This document shows, one piece after another, positions 27,871-37,155 of a stretch of DNA of 52,041 bases (positions are counted from its first letter, which is position 1; the number at the start of each line of letters is the position of its first letter). A program made the translations under genes and the position numbers. The notes below the pieces were generated by a model. The model made no database searches, was not told where the DNA came from, and saw only the letters and a program-made list of their open reading frames with translations. This DNA comes from Bacteroidota bacterium (GTDB lineage: Bacteria > Bacteroidota > Bacteroidia > Chitinophagales > Chitinophagaceae), in the NCBI GenBank assembly GCA_013286485.1, contig JABDFN010000002.1, positions 1,062-53,102 on the forward strand. Direction: 5' to 3'.

Positions 27871-29394
27871 ATGTCTAAAAAAGTAATGCTCATCATTATG
27901 GATGGCTGGGGCCACGGAAAAGTGCCTAAATCTGACGCCATAGTTCATGCCAATGCCCCATTTGTAAAATCTTTATATGCAAAATACCCTAATACTGAGC
28001 TGGTCGCATGTGGCGAAGCAGTCGGCTTACCCGATGGACAAATGGGTAATTCTGAGGTGGGGCATTTGAATATAGGCGCGGGCAGAATAGTGTACCAGGA
28101 ACTGCAAAGGGTGAACCATGCCATAATAGATGATGAATTGGAGCATAACAAAATACTGAATGATGCTTTTGCTGTTGCAAAAGCAGGAAATAAAACATTG
28201 CATTTTATCGGGCTGGTAAGCGATGGCGGCGTGCATTCGCATATCAAACATTTAGAAGCGCTTTGCAGCCTTGCACAAAAAGCACATATTCCAAATTTTG
28301 TTGTACATGCATTTACTGACGGACGCGATACAGACCCGAAAAGCGGGCATGGATTTATAGGACAATTGCAGCAATGTTTGGATACAACAGGAGGCAAATT
28401 AGCATCAGTTACAGGCAGGTTTTATGCAATGGACAGGGACAAACGCTGGGAACGTATAAAAATAGCCTACGATGCGCTGACGCATGCTAATGGTACCAAA
28501 ACACAAAACGTATTGGCTGCTATACAACAATCTTATGATGCAGGTGTGACAGACGAATTTATAAAACCCATTATTGTTTGTGATGCCAATAACCAATCCA
28601 TTGCCACCATAAAAGATGGTGATGTAGTAGTATGCTTTAATTTTCGCACAGACCGTTGCAGGGAAATAACAATAGCGCTTACACAACAATCATTTCCTGA
28701 GCAGAACATGCACCCATTACAATTGCATTATGTAACGATGACCGAATATGACAGGACCTATAAAAATGTGGACATCATATTTGATAATGCCAACCTGAAA
28801 AATACCCTGGGCGAAGTGCTTGAAAAAGACGGATTGAAACAAATACGCATTGCAGAAACAGAAAAATATCCGCATGTCACTTTCTTCTTTTCAGGCGGCC
28901 GCGAACAACCTTTTGAAGGAGAAACACGCATAATGATACCATCTCCACGTACGGTAGCCACCTACGACCAAAAACCTGAGATGAGTGCAGTGGAGGTAAC
29001 AGACGCTATACTACCCGAGATACAAAAACAGTCTGCAGATTTTATTTGCCTGAATTTTGCCAATGCAGATATGGTGGGGCATACCGGTGTATGGAATGCA
29101 GTAATAAAAGCGGTGGAAACTGTAGACACTTGCGTATCGCGCATTGTGCCATTGGCTTTGCAAAATGGTTATGCCATTTTCTTAACTGCAGACCACGGCA
29201 ATGCAGACTATATGATAAACGAAGATGGTAGTCCTAATACAGCACATACTTTAAATCCTGTTCCTTTATTTATTATTTCTAACGATTTTAAAGGAACAAT
29301 TAAGCCCGGCAAATTAGGTGATATTGCTCCGACTATTTTAAAGTATATGGGACTGGAAATACCAAAAGAAATGACAGGGAATATTTTGATTTAA
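27871..29394 (+). CDS. gpmI: 2,3-bisphosphoglycerate-independent phosphoglycerate mutase
   Basis: Interconverts 3- and 2-phosphoglycerate in glycolysis with two Mn ions. At 507 residues it is full length. Catalytic Ser61 is in QMGNSEVGHLNIGAGR; the first metal site is IIMDGWG (Asp11), and the phosphatase-side site includes HAFTDGRDTDPKSG, FFSGGREQPFEGE, NFANADMVGHTG and TADHGNADYM. The stop codon is 1 bp from that of the convergent EnvC-like gene. Confidence 0.97.
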   Translation: MSKKVMLIIMDGWGHGKVPKSDAIVHANAPFVKSLYAKYPNTELVACGEAVGLPDGQMGNSEVGHLNIGAGRIVYQELQRVNHAIIDDELEHNKILNDAFAVAKAGNKTLHFIGLVSDGGVHSHIKHLEALCSLAQKAHIPNFVVHAFTDGRDTDPKSGHGFIGQLQQCLDTTGGKLASVTGRFYAMDRDKRWERIKIAYDALTHANGTKTQNVLAAIQQSYDAGVTDEFIKPIIVCDANNQSIATIKDGDVVVCFNFRTDRCREITIALTQQSFPEQNMHPLQLHYVTMTEYDRTYKNVDIIFDNANLKNTLGEVLEKDGLKQIRIAETEKYPHVTFFFSGGREQPFEGETRIMIPSPRTVATYDQKPEMSAVEVTDAILPEIQKQSADFICLNFANADMVGHTGVWNAVIKAVETVDTCVSRIVPLALQNGYAIFLTADHGNADYMINEDGSPNTAHTLNPVPLFIISNDFKGTIKPGKLGDIAPTILKYMGLEIPKEMTGNILI

Positions 29395-29395
29395 A

Positions 29396-30778
29396 TTAGT
29401 GCGCTATCCAGGGTGCTGGATCTATCTTATTTACATCTCTCCATATCTCAAAATTGATGATAGTGTCGCCATCGTCATTTTTATCAGCTGCTCCTATAGT
29501 TTGTTTGGTATGAACAGGCTCTCCTTTCTTCACCGATACGTTTGCTAAGCCACCATAAACAGAAAAATATTTACCGTGATTGATGATCACTACCCAACCT
29601 TTACCCGGTACAAATACAATACCTGTTACTGTTCCGTCAAATACTGCGCGCACCGCGGCATTTTCACCGGTGCGTATATCTACGCCATCATTTTCTATCA
29701 TTACTTTCTTTTCAACCGGATGCGGGTGTTTCCCAAAATATTCTGTGATATATCCCTTCTCTACCGGCCATGGCAGCTTGCCTTTATTGGCTTCAAAATT
29801 ATTGGAGAGTGCATTTGCTTCGGGCGTAAGGTTCAGATCATACACAGGTGTTTTTACAGTTGGCTTTGTAACTGCGGGTGCTTCTGTAACAGTTGTTTTA
29901 ATGTTGCCGTTAGGCTTATTTGCAGTGGTTGTAGTTGTGGTAGTAGTGTTGTTATAGGGCGGAGGATTATTTGCCAGTGCTTTGCGGCGCTCTTCTTCCT
30001 GCTTGCGCTTCAGTTCTTCAGCAGCAGCTCTTTTTTTCTCTTCTTCAATTTCACGGCGTATCACATCATTGATCGCTTTATTAACTCTTGCCGCTATCTT
30101 CTTGTTTTTATCTATTTCTTCCAGCAATTGCTTTTCCTGTCCTTGTAGCTCTTCTACAATTTTATCGGTCTCACCGGTTTCTTTTTGTAATACCTGTTTT
30201 TGTTGCTCCTGTGTATTCAGCAATTCGTCTTTTTGTGTTTTCTGTGTATTGAGTACACCTATCTTATGTTCTATTTCACCTTGTGTTACCCGTATTCTTT
30301 TTACCTGGTCCTCACGGTAGTCACGATATTTTTTTAAATATTTTATACGCCTCATAGCGTCATTAAAATCTTTAGCAGAAAAAAGAAAAGCCAGCATATC
30401 AAAGCTGCCCCTGTTCTGGTAAGAATATCTGAGGGATTGTGCGTACCTTATTTTCAGCACATTCAGGTTTTGTTTCAGCACCACTACCTCGTTCGATGAT
30501 TGCTTGATATTATTATTGATCTGGTCTATCTCGTCGTTGATATTACCGATCAGCCGTTGGCGTTGTGCCAGTTTTGCCTGCAAAGCACGCAACTGGCCCA
30601 TAGTAGCTTTTTTATTTTTCTTGGTGGCTTCCAGTTGCTCTTCTGTTTCTTTGATCGTCTCCATCAACTGTTTTCTGCGCGCCTCCAGTTCGGTCTTGTT
30701 CATGCTGTACTGCACCTGTTGCTGTGCAGAAGCGTGCAGACAAATAAATAATAATATAAGAAGAAGTTGTGAACGCAT
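29396..30778 (-). CDS. EnvC-like murein hydrolase activator (degenerate LytM)
   Basis: A 460-residue periplasmic protein: signal peptide MRSQLLLILLFICLHASAQ, long coiled-coil from about residue 25 to 270 (ELEARRKQLMETIKETEEQL onward), a Pro/Thr-rich linker, and a C-terminal M23/LytM domain from about 345. The zinc site is lost: the expected first His is Asn (MIENDGVDI), the YaHL His is Gly (VYGGLANV), and the HLHFE motif reads IINFEI. Coiled-coil plus a metal-free LytM domain is the EnvC architecture; EnvC activates amidases at the division site. An ftsX homologue lies 17 kb away. Confidence 0.85.
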   Translation of the reverse strand: MRSQLLLILLFICLHASAQQQVQYSMNKTELEARRKQLMETIKETEEQLEATKKNKKATMGQLRALQAKLAQRQRLIGNINDEIDQINNNIKQSSNEVVVLKQNLNVLKIRYAQSLRYSYQNRGSFDMLAFLFSAKDFNDAMRRIKYLKKYRDYREDQVKRIRVTQGEIEHKIGVLNTQKTQKDELLNTQEQQKQVLQKETGETDKIVEELQGQEKQLLEEIDKNKKIAARVNKAINDVIRREIEEEKKRAAAEELKRKQEEERRKALANNPPPYNNTTTTTTTTANKPNGNIKTTVTEAPAVTKPTVKTPVYDLNLTPEANALSNNFEANKGKLPWPVEKGYITEYFGKHPHPVEKKVMIENDGVDIRTGENAAVRAVFDGTVTGIVFVPGKGWVVIINHGKYFSVYGGLANVSVKKGEPVHTKQTIGAADKNDDGDTIINFEIWRDVNKIDPAPWIAH

Positions 30779-30791
30779 GTACCGGGTGCGA

Positions 30792-30799
30792 CAAAAATA
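30792..30799 (-). promoter_or_regulatory. -7 box (TATTTTTG) of the EnvC-like gene
   Basis: Full TAnnTTTG match on the minus strand, 13 nt before the ATG. No properly spaced TTG is clear. Confidence 0.4.
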
Positions 30800-30932
30800 A
30801 TCAAAATATCAAGCCACCTTCATTGCATGAGGCCTGTTTTAAGATGATTTTAAAGTTTTTTCGATAAAAAATGAACACTTTCTTTTTTATTGGCAAACGA
30901 TTAATGACTTTTGTTGTAAATAAAATCAGAAT

Positions 30933-31808
30933 ATGCTGTATTCAATGACGGGTTTTGGAAGGGCTGAGGCACATGTTAGTGGCAGGCAGGTAGTAGTAGA
31001 AGTAAAATCGCTGAATGGTAAACAGTTCGAAATGATCACAAAACTACCCCCTATACTGCGCTATTACGAACTGGACATTCGCAACCTGTTGAATAATACA
31101 CTCATGCGTGGTACTATTGACCTGACCGTAACTGTAAAACAGGAAGGCGCGTCTAAGCCCATGATGGTAAATACAGACCTGGCCATATTCTATTATCAAA
31201 GCATACAACAAATAGCCAAACAACTGAACCTGCCCAATGAGAATGTGTTGGCTACTTTAATGCGCATGCCCGAAGTAGTAGCCCCTGAACAGGATGTATT
31301 ACCGGAGGCAGAGTGGATGCAGGTGAAGAAAGTAATAGAAGATGCAACCAAACTATTAATGGAGCATCGTAAAAATGAAGGTTCGGCTTTGTATAAAGAT
31401 CTGATCAAGCGCATTAAGAATATAGAAGACTTGCTGACAAAAATATTACCTCTTGAAAAAGAGCGTACTGAAAGAATACGCGCTAAACTAACCCAATGGC
31501 TGCAGGATATGAGCGGTAAGGAAAATATAGACCCCAACAGGTTTGAGCAGGAAATGATCTATTATTTGGAAAGAATGGATTTTTCAGAAGAAAAAACGAG
31601 GCTGAAACAGCATTGTATCTATTTTGAAGATACGATCAACAAAAAAGAAATTGCCACAGGCCGCAAACTGGGTTTTATTTTACAGGAAATAGGCAGGGAA
31701 ATAAATACATTGGGAGCCAAAGCCAATCATGCCGATATACAACAGATCGTTATCAACATGAAAGATGAATTAGAGAAGGCTAAAGAGCAGGTGCTGAATA
31801 TATTATAA
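30933..31808 (+). CDS. YicC family endoribonuclease-like protein
   Basis: Conserved 291-residue YicC family protein. The N-terminus MLYSMTGFGRAEAHVSGRQV and the following VEVKSLNGKQFE are diagnostic, and the C-terminal DUF1732 part reads RFEQEMIYYLERMDFSEEKTRLKQH and FILQEIGREINTLGAKA. E. coli YicC is reported to be an endoribonuclease acting on a small RNA; the role here is by family only. It is followed 21 bp later by gldH and probably co-transcribed with it. Confidence 0.94.
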   Translation: MLYSMTGFGRAEAHVSGRQVVVEVKSLNGKQFEMITKLPPILRYYELDIRNLLNNTLMRGTIDLTVTVKQEGASKPMMVNTDLAIFYYQSIQQIAKQLNLPNENVLATLMRMPEVVAPEQDVLPEAEWMQVKKVIEDATKLLMEHRKNEGSALYKDLIKRIKNIEDLLTKILPLEKERTERIRAKLTQWLQDMSGKENIDPNRFEQEMIYYLERMDFSEEKTRLKQHCIYFEDTINKKEIATGRKLGFILQEIGREINTLGAKANHADIQQIVINMKDELEKAKEQVLNIL

Positions 31809-31829
31809 TTCAAAAGTTAAAAGCGTTAA

Positions 31830-32345
31830 ATGAAAAGAAACCTTGGAATTTGGTCCCGAATGTTCGGGATGGTATTTTGTATTTGGTATTTCCTTAGCGG
31901 TTGCATGCCCTCACCTTATTATCAAAATGACGAGTCCATTCCCGGTAATGTGTGGCAATACTCTTATCAACCATCGTTTAAGTTTGAGATAGCAGATACG
32001 AACACATACTACAATTTATATTTCCTTATCCGGCATACAGAAGCATACCCGTTTGAGAATATCTGGCTGTGGATATATACTAAACAACCCGGCGATACTA
32101 CATATGAAAAGACAAGGGTAGAAGTGCCGCTGGCAGAGCGTTCAGGTAAATGGCTGGGCAGGGGTATGGGCGAAATTTACGAACAGCGTATGCCCATATC
32201 AGGCAATGGTTATATTTTTAAAAAGAAAGGTCAGTACGAAATAAAATTTGAACAAAATATGCGTGTTAATCCTTTGCCGGAAGTTTTGCATGTGGGTTTG
32301 CGCATAGAAAAGAGCGGGCCACGTAATTCTTCCACGCATAAATAA
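31830..32345 (+). CDS. gldH: gliding motility lipoprotein GldH
   Basis: A 171-residue lipoprotein with lipobox LSGC (VFCIWYFLSGC). The body has the GldH pattern: YYNLYFLIRHTEAYPFENIWLWI, GKWLGRGMGEIYEQRMPI and GQYEIKFEQNMRVNPLPEVLHVGLRIE. GldH is needed for gliding motility in Flavobacterium, and homologues occur also in non-gliding Bacteroidota. It lies between yicC (21 bp) and a histidine kinase gene (5 bp), so the three form one transcription unit. Presence of the gene does not prove that the organism glides. Confidence 0.9.
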   Translation: MKRNLGIWSRMFGMVFCIWYFLSGCMPSPYYQNDESIPGNVWQYSYQPSFKFEIADTNTYYNLYFLIRHTEAYPFENIWLWIYTKQPGDTTYEKTRVEVPLAERSGKWLGRGMGEIYEQRMPISGNGYIFKKKGQYEIKFEQNMRVNPLPEVLHVGLRIEKSGPRNSSTHK

Positions 32346-32350
32346 ATACT

Positions 32351-33316
32351 ATGCGGATACTGTCATTTATTTATTTGTTATTGCTTGTTTACATCATAGC
32401 GGCATTAGTGTTTTGGGGTATCAGTCTCTCTAAACAAAACAAACAAATATTTGCCCAGCAGGTAGTCATACTCAATGGTGCTATTGACAGCAACACCAAC
32501 AAAGAGGAATATAACCTGCGCATGACCGATCTGAAGGTTCGCTACCAAATGCATGTAAAACAATTTATTGGTGAGGGCACCACATTTTTTTTGGTAATAT
32601 TGTTAGGGGCCTCTGTTGTGTATTCTTCTTTTAAAAATAGTTTGCGATTGTCCAGGCAGCAAAATAATTTCATGATGTCTGTAACACATGAACTTAAATC
32701 TCCTATCGCTGCTATGAAACTGAATTTGCAGACATTGCAAAAACATGAACTCAGCGATGAAAAGAAAAAAGAACTTTTTGACAGGTGCATACAGGAAGCT
32801 AATCGACTAAATGACCTTGCCGGGAATTTATTGTTTGCTTCGCAACTGGAAGGCCATAAATATGTACCGGCAATAGAAGATTTTGATCTTTCAGAGCTGG
32901 TAGAAGATTGCGTAAAAGACCATGCAGAGCGCTACCACAGGGCGTTTGAAGAAGACATACAGGTGAATTGCAAATTCACCGGCGACAGGATCATGGTACA
33001 AATGGCGATTAACAACCTGCTGGAAAATGCTATAAAATATACGCCGGCAAACAAACCCATTGAAGTACTACTTGACGCTACGCAACAACAGATCATATTG
33101 CAGGTAATAGATCATGGGGCAGGTATTGCAAATGACGAAAAGAAAAAGATCTTCAATAAGTTTTACCGCATAGGCAACGAAGAAAACCGCAAAACAAAAG
33201 GCACAGGCCTTGGTTTGTACCTTACATCTAAGATCATCAGGCAACACAGAGGAAAGATTTCGGTAAAGGATAACCCCGGAGGCGGAGCCATATTCGAAGT
33301 GTGCCTGCCTGTATAA
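32351..33316 (+). CDS. sensor histidine kinase
   Basis: A 321-residue membrane kinase. Two transmembrane segments (about 5-25 and 77-93) enclose a short periplasmic loop of about 50 residues; no HAMP or PAS domain is seen. The phospho-acceptor is His113 in MMSVTHELKSPIAAMK. The ATPase has the N box (NNLLENAIKYTP), G1 (DHGAGI), F box (FNKFYRIG) and G2 (GTGLGLYL). No response regulator gene is adjacent; the two OmpR-type regulators in the window (46190 and 50738) lie 13 and 17 kb away and are possible partners. It is 5 bp after gldH. Confidence 0.94.
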   Translation: MRILSFIYLLLLVYIIAALVFWGISLSKQNKQIFAQQVVILNGAIDSNTNKEEYNLRMTDLKVRYQMHVKQFIGEGTTFFLVILLGASVVYSSFKNSLRLSRQQNNFMMSVTHELKSPIAAMKLNLQTLQKHELSDEKKKELFDRCIQEANRLNDLAGNLLFASQLEGHKYVPAIEDFDLSELVEDCVKDHAERYHRAFEEDIQVNCKFTGDRIMVQMAINNLLENAIKYTPANKPIEVLLDATQQQIILQVIDHGAGIANDEKKKIFNKFYRIGNEENRKTKGTGLGLYLTSKIIRQHRGKISVKDNPGGGAIFEVCLPV

Positions 33317-33318
33317 TA

Positions 33319-33906
33319 TTATTCCACCCCCACTTTACATATTCCAAATGTCTTTCTGTGGTAAGGCGACAAACCATGAGCGCTTATACTTTCTCTATGA
33401 AAAGAAGTTCCGTATCCTTTATTTTCATTCCACCCATATACAGGATATTGCGCGTGCAGTTGCTGCATATAAGCGTCTCTATGTGTTTTTGCTAAAATAC
33501 TCGCAGCCGCTATACTCGCATAGGTAGCATCTCCACGCACCACACATTGATGCACAATACCAAAATAAGGAGAGAAAATATGTCCGTCTATAAGTAGCAG
33601 ATCAGGTCTTAATTGCAATTGGTCTATTGCCAGGTGCATTGCTTTGAACGATGCTTTTAAAATATTAATGCGGTCTATCTCTTCATGATCTACCATTGCT
33701 ACTGCCCATGCCAATGCCTTTTTTTCTATTATAGGACGTAGTGTATCTCTTTGTTCTTCAGTTAGTTGTTTGCTGTCATTCAGCAACACATGACGAAATG
33801 CCGGAGGTAATATCACGGCAGCAGCAAATACGGGGCCTGCAAGGCATCCTCTTCCTGCCTCATCACAACCCGCTTCTATTATACTTTTTTGAAAGAACCA
33901 CTTCAC
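33319..33906 (-). CDS. rnhB: ribonuclease HII
   Basis: Removes RNA from RNA-DNA hybrids and single ribonucleotides in DNA. The active-site block IEAGCDEAGRGCLAGPVFAAAV is complete, followed by LTEEQRDTLRPII, LLIDGH and SIAAASILAKTHRD. It has 195 residues, normal for RNase HII. The start is a GTG at 33906 (VKWFFQKS); no ATG occurs in frame upstream before 33940. The stop is 2 bp from that of the convergent kinase gene. Confidence 0.95.
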   Translation of the reverse strand: MKWFFQKSIIEAGCDEAGRGCLAGPVFAAAVILPPAFRHVLLNDSKQLTEEQRDTLRPIIEKKALAWAVAMVDHEEIDRINILKASFKAMHLAIDQLQLRPDLLLIDGHIFSPYFGIVHQCVVRGDATYASIAAASILAKTHRDAYMQQLHAQYPVYGWNENKGYGTSFHRESISAHGLSPYHRKTFGICKVGVE

Positions 33907-34054
33907 TGCTATCTGAATATAAAAACAAAGTAAACTAAAAAATAAACCTGCTGAAAGGCAAAAGCAATAATTTTACGCACATAATTATCACTGTTTCAAT
34001 ATTGCTCCCCAATTGTGGTTTGATATTGTTATATTTAATGCTTATGATGTTTAT

Positions 34055-35134
34055 ATGAATCCGGTCAAGTCACCATTTTACGTACGTGTTACCTATATTT
34101 TACTGATCATTGTATTAACATTGTTCCTGTTAAATGTTGGCAGAACGCTTATCATTCCGTTGTTGTTCGCCATGTTTTTTTCAGTACTCCTTCTTCCACT
34201 TGCATCTCTTTTTGAAAAATTGCACTTAGGCCGCACCGTTTCGGCGTTCTTGTCTATACTCATATTTATTTTCGTCATTGCAACTGTCATATTTTTTCTG
34301 AGCCAGCAAATTGTAAACTTTTCAAAAGACATACCCTTGCTCGAAGTCAAGCTTACAGATACTTTTCATAACATTCAGCACTGGATAGCGCGCAACTATC
34401 ATATCAATAAAAAAGAACAGACCGATTATATATCAAAGTCAGCATCCGGTATGCTGAGTAATGCTGCTAACTCAGTAGGAAATATATTTTTATCTATTTC
34501 TGAAATAACCTTGTTCATCGTTTTCATTATTATCTATACTTTTTTTATCCTGTTTCATCGCCAGCTGCTGATAAAATTTATTATAGCCTTGTTCAAAGAA
34601 GAGCATCATCCTGATGTATATGCTGTGATCACAGACATCCGCTTTGTCATCAACAGTTATATTACCGGGCTATTAATAGAAATGGCGATAGTAGGTGTCG
34701 CTGTTGGTGTCACACTTACCATTTTAGGCATTCCTTATGCGCTTTTTATAGGCATATTGGTAGCAGTTCTTAATATTATTCCCTACATCGGTTTATATTC
34801 TGCAGCTATACTAGCTATGGTTATCACCTATGCCGATGGCAACGGCACAATGGTTTTAGAAACAATTATTGTGCTGATCGCTGTTCATATACTAGATGCA
34901 AATGTATTAATGCCGCGTATTGTAGGCAGCAGGGTAAAGATGAATCCCTTCATAACCATTATTGCTGTCATTATCGGCAACCTGCTTTGGGGTATTCCCG
35001 GAATGTTTCTTTTTATACCACTTACCGGCATTTTCAAGATCATCAGTGAGCGTGTTGAGGGTATGAAACCCTGGGCCATTCTCATTGGTGAAGATGCTAA
35101 AGAAACACCAAAGAGTAAGTCTAAAAAACCATAA
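34055..35134 (+). CDS. AI-2E family transporter (PerM-like)
   Basis: A 359-residue membrane protein of the AI-2E/PerM family. The ORF track starts at a TTG (34013); the ATG at 34055 (MNPVKSPFYVRVTYILL) is preferred because it comes just before the first transmembrane helix. About eight helices are seen, with the family signature INSYITGLLIEMAIVGVAVGV and the conserved LGIPYALFIGILVAVLNIIPYIGLY and PRIVGSRVKMNPF. Family members export small molecules or act in Na/H exchange; the substrate here is unknown. A hairpin terminator lies just past the stop. Confidence 0.9.
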   Translation: MNPVKSPFYVRVTYILLIIVLTLFLLNVGRTLIIPLLFAMFFSVLLLPLASLFEKLHLGRTVSAFLSILIFIFVIATVIFFLSQQIVNFSKDIPLLEVKLTDTFHNIQHWIARNYHINKKEQTDYISKSASGMLSNAANSVGNIFLSISEITLFIVFIIIYTFFILFHRQLLIKFIIALFKEEHHPDVYAVITDIRFVINSYITGLLIEMAIVGVAVGVTLTILGIPYALFIGILVAVLNIIPYIGLYSAAILAMVITYADGNGTMVLETIIVLIAVHILDANVLMPRIVGSRVKMNPFITIIAVIIGNLLWGIPGMFLFIPLTGIFKIISERVEGMKPWAILIGEDAKETPKSKSKKP

Positions 35135-35145
35135 TACATCATACA

Positions 35146-35176
35146 TATAAAAAAGAGCCCGGCATTACCGGGCCCT
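35146..35176 (-). terminator. terminator between convergent genes
   Basis: GCCCGG-catta-CCGGGC hairpin (35157-35173), followed on the minus strand by TCTTTTTTAT. It is best formed as the terminator of the T9SS cargo gene at 35197, and can fold in the opposite transcript too. Confidence 0.8.
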
Positions 35177-35196
35177 TCATTTACAGTATATCTATC

Positions 35197-37155
35197 TTAG
35201 TTTTGCCTTAGCAGTTTTACAGTTTCAATTTGTCCTTTCAATTGTATAGTAGCAGTATAATATCCTGTTGGTAAGCTGCTCATATCTATATCCAATCTTG
35301 TTATTCCCGTTGCATATTCATACTTGCATACTACATGCCCGCTCACATCTGTAAGGGCAACATATACTTTTGAAGTTGCCGGTGAAGGAAGCATAACATG
35401 CGCCTCGTCTAATACAGGGTTTGGATATACCTGCAATTGAGACGCATTGCTGTTGGTATTTGCTACAAATGCACTTCCTGAATATGTTTTTGCTACTGCA
35501 ACACTCTTTACAGGCGTATTCATATCACCATTAGAAACAGGTGGAGCAGCCGGAGAATTGGAATGATAAAATTTAGTATAGTTATTAGTGCCGCCTGTAT
35601 AACCATTTGAATTAGTGGCGATGTATAAAATATTGGTTGCTGTTAAACTGTCATAAAAATAATCCACATGGCCGTTGCTGTTAGCGCCAAGTCCCAGCAA
35701 GGTGCTTAGATCAAGAACAGTAGTTAAAGAACTATTAGAACCTGAAGAAAAACTTACTAATGCACCGGTATTAAAATCAACACCCGTCATTTGTGTAGAA
35801 GATGCCCCAACATAATCATTGGTATAACTAATTGAACCAACATTGGTACCTGTACCAAAATGCATGTCTCCTGCTGCATAATACATATTGCTGTCTGTTA
35901 CGGCAACAAGGCCGGTTGCGGCATTGATCATTACGTTCATCCCGCCATTACCTGCCAGGTGTAAATAGCCTGTTTGGGGATTGAAGGCAATGCCGATAGC
36001 CGCATTGCTATTAGCGCCGAGGTTCAGTGTAGCAGGTGCATTGTTTACAGGTGTTACATTTCCTGTTGCTGTATCTATAATATATAGTTGGTATTGAAGT
36101 GTGGCAGAATTATATGCCAGCCCGTATAATTGATGATTTTGAGGGCTAACAGCTATTGCCATCATTACCTGGCCTGATGCAACACCATGCAAGCTGATTG
36201 AATTGCGTATAATACCGGGGTTATAAGAATCAAAGAAGACCAGGTTGCGCATATTCAGCGTAAGCCCTATCACCATTTGCCCGCTGATACTTGCAGGAAC
36301 ATTACGTTTTATTTGCACGCTAATACCCCTTACACTCAATGTACCTGAACCGATCACACCTACATTTACAGCAGCGCCAGTAGTACTACTCACAGTATAT
36401 AAAGAGGCGCCTACACCTAAAGCAGGCGTAGCAGATAAATAAATGGTGTTATTATGAGAAGCAGAATCATAATACACATCTACACCAACACTACTGCCCG
36501 TGCTTATTAAAATACCGCTCAGCCCGGTAGTATGTATATTATAGGTATTAGTGTTGTCAAAAGTTACTACGCTGTTGTTGCTAATATCATATCCTATTTC
36601 GTTAGTGGCATCGGCCCCATAAAAACTATTGGTAAATGCTGTAGCGCCAATAGTAGCTGCACTTCCATAATGTATATCTCCCGTTGCATAGGAAATACCG
36701 GAACTGCCGGTTGCACTAAGAGACCCGTCAACGGCGTTTACAATATAATTATTCCCGTTAGTAGCTACCACTCTTATCATATTGTTTGTGGTAGACATAA
36801 AATTAAACCCTACATTGGCTGCCGAACCAAGATTCATAGACATAACAGATGAACCTACTGCAGATGCGGTCCACGAACTTGTATTGATCGTGTATAACTG
36901 TGCGTGCATCATTATAGAATCATATCCTAATGCATACAATGTTCCGTTGTAAGGATTAAAATCTAATGATGTTAATGTTTGTCCGCTTGCAACCCCGCTC
37001 ACACTATAAGGTCCCGATATAGATGATGGTGCATTTGCATTAGACATCACAAAAACCTGGTTGCTGCTGGTAAGACCAAATATGGTCTGTGCTGTTGTAT
37101 TCTTAACAACTATCAGTAGAAATGCTAAGAATGTAAAAAGTATTTTCTTTCCCAT
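35197..37155 (-). CDS. DUF4394-type protein with T9SS type A sorting tail
   Basis: A 652-residue exported protein. A signal peptide (MGKKILFTFLAFLLIVVKNTTAQ) is followed by two copies of a DUF4394-like beta-rich domain (about 23-290 and 300-545), each with TIFGLTSSNQVFVMS/LRNLVFFDS-type starts, a SLDFNPYNGTLYALG or IAVSPQNHQLYGLAY block and a later TGDIHYGSAATIG/AGDMHFGTGTNVG block. The end is a type A sorting domain with QVYPNPVLDEAHV and the terminal strand ETVKLLRQN. It should be secreted through the T9SS and remain at the surface or be released. The ligand is unknown. Confidence 0.85.
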   Translation of the reverse strand: MGKKILFTFLAFLLIVVKNTTAQTIFGLTSSNQVFVMSNANAPSSISGPYSVSGVASGQTLTSLDFNPYNGTLYALGYDSIMMHAQLYTINTSSWTASAVGSSVMSMNLGSAANVGFNFMSTTNNMIRVVATNGNNYIVNAVDGSLSATGSSGISYATGDIHYGSAATIGATAFTNSFYGADATNEIGYDISNNSVVTFDNTNTYNIHTTGLSGILISTGSSVGVDVYYDSASHNNTIYLSATPALGVGASLYTVSSTTGAAVNVGVIGSGTLSVRGISVQIKRNVPASISGQMVIGLTLNMRNLVFFDSYNPGIIRNSISLHGVASGQVMMAIAVSPQNHQLYGLAYNSATLQYQLYIIDTATGNVTPVNNAPATLNLGANSNAAIGIAFNPQTGYLHLAGNGGMNVMINAATGLVAVTDSNMYYAAGDMHFGTGTNVGSISYTNDYVGASSTQMTGVDFNTGALVSFSSGSNSSLTTVLDLSTLLGLGANSNGHVDYFYDSLTATNILYIATNSNGYTGGTNNYTKFYHSNSPAAPPVSNGDMNTPVKSVAVAKTYSGSAFVANTNSNASQLQVYPNPVLDEAHVMLPSPATSKVYVALTDVSGHVVCKYEYATGITRLDIDMSSLPTGYYTATIQLKGQIETVKLLRQN

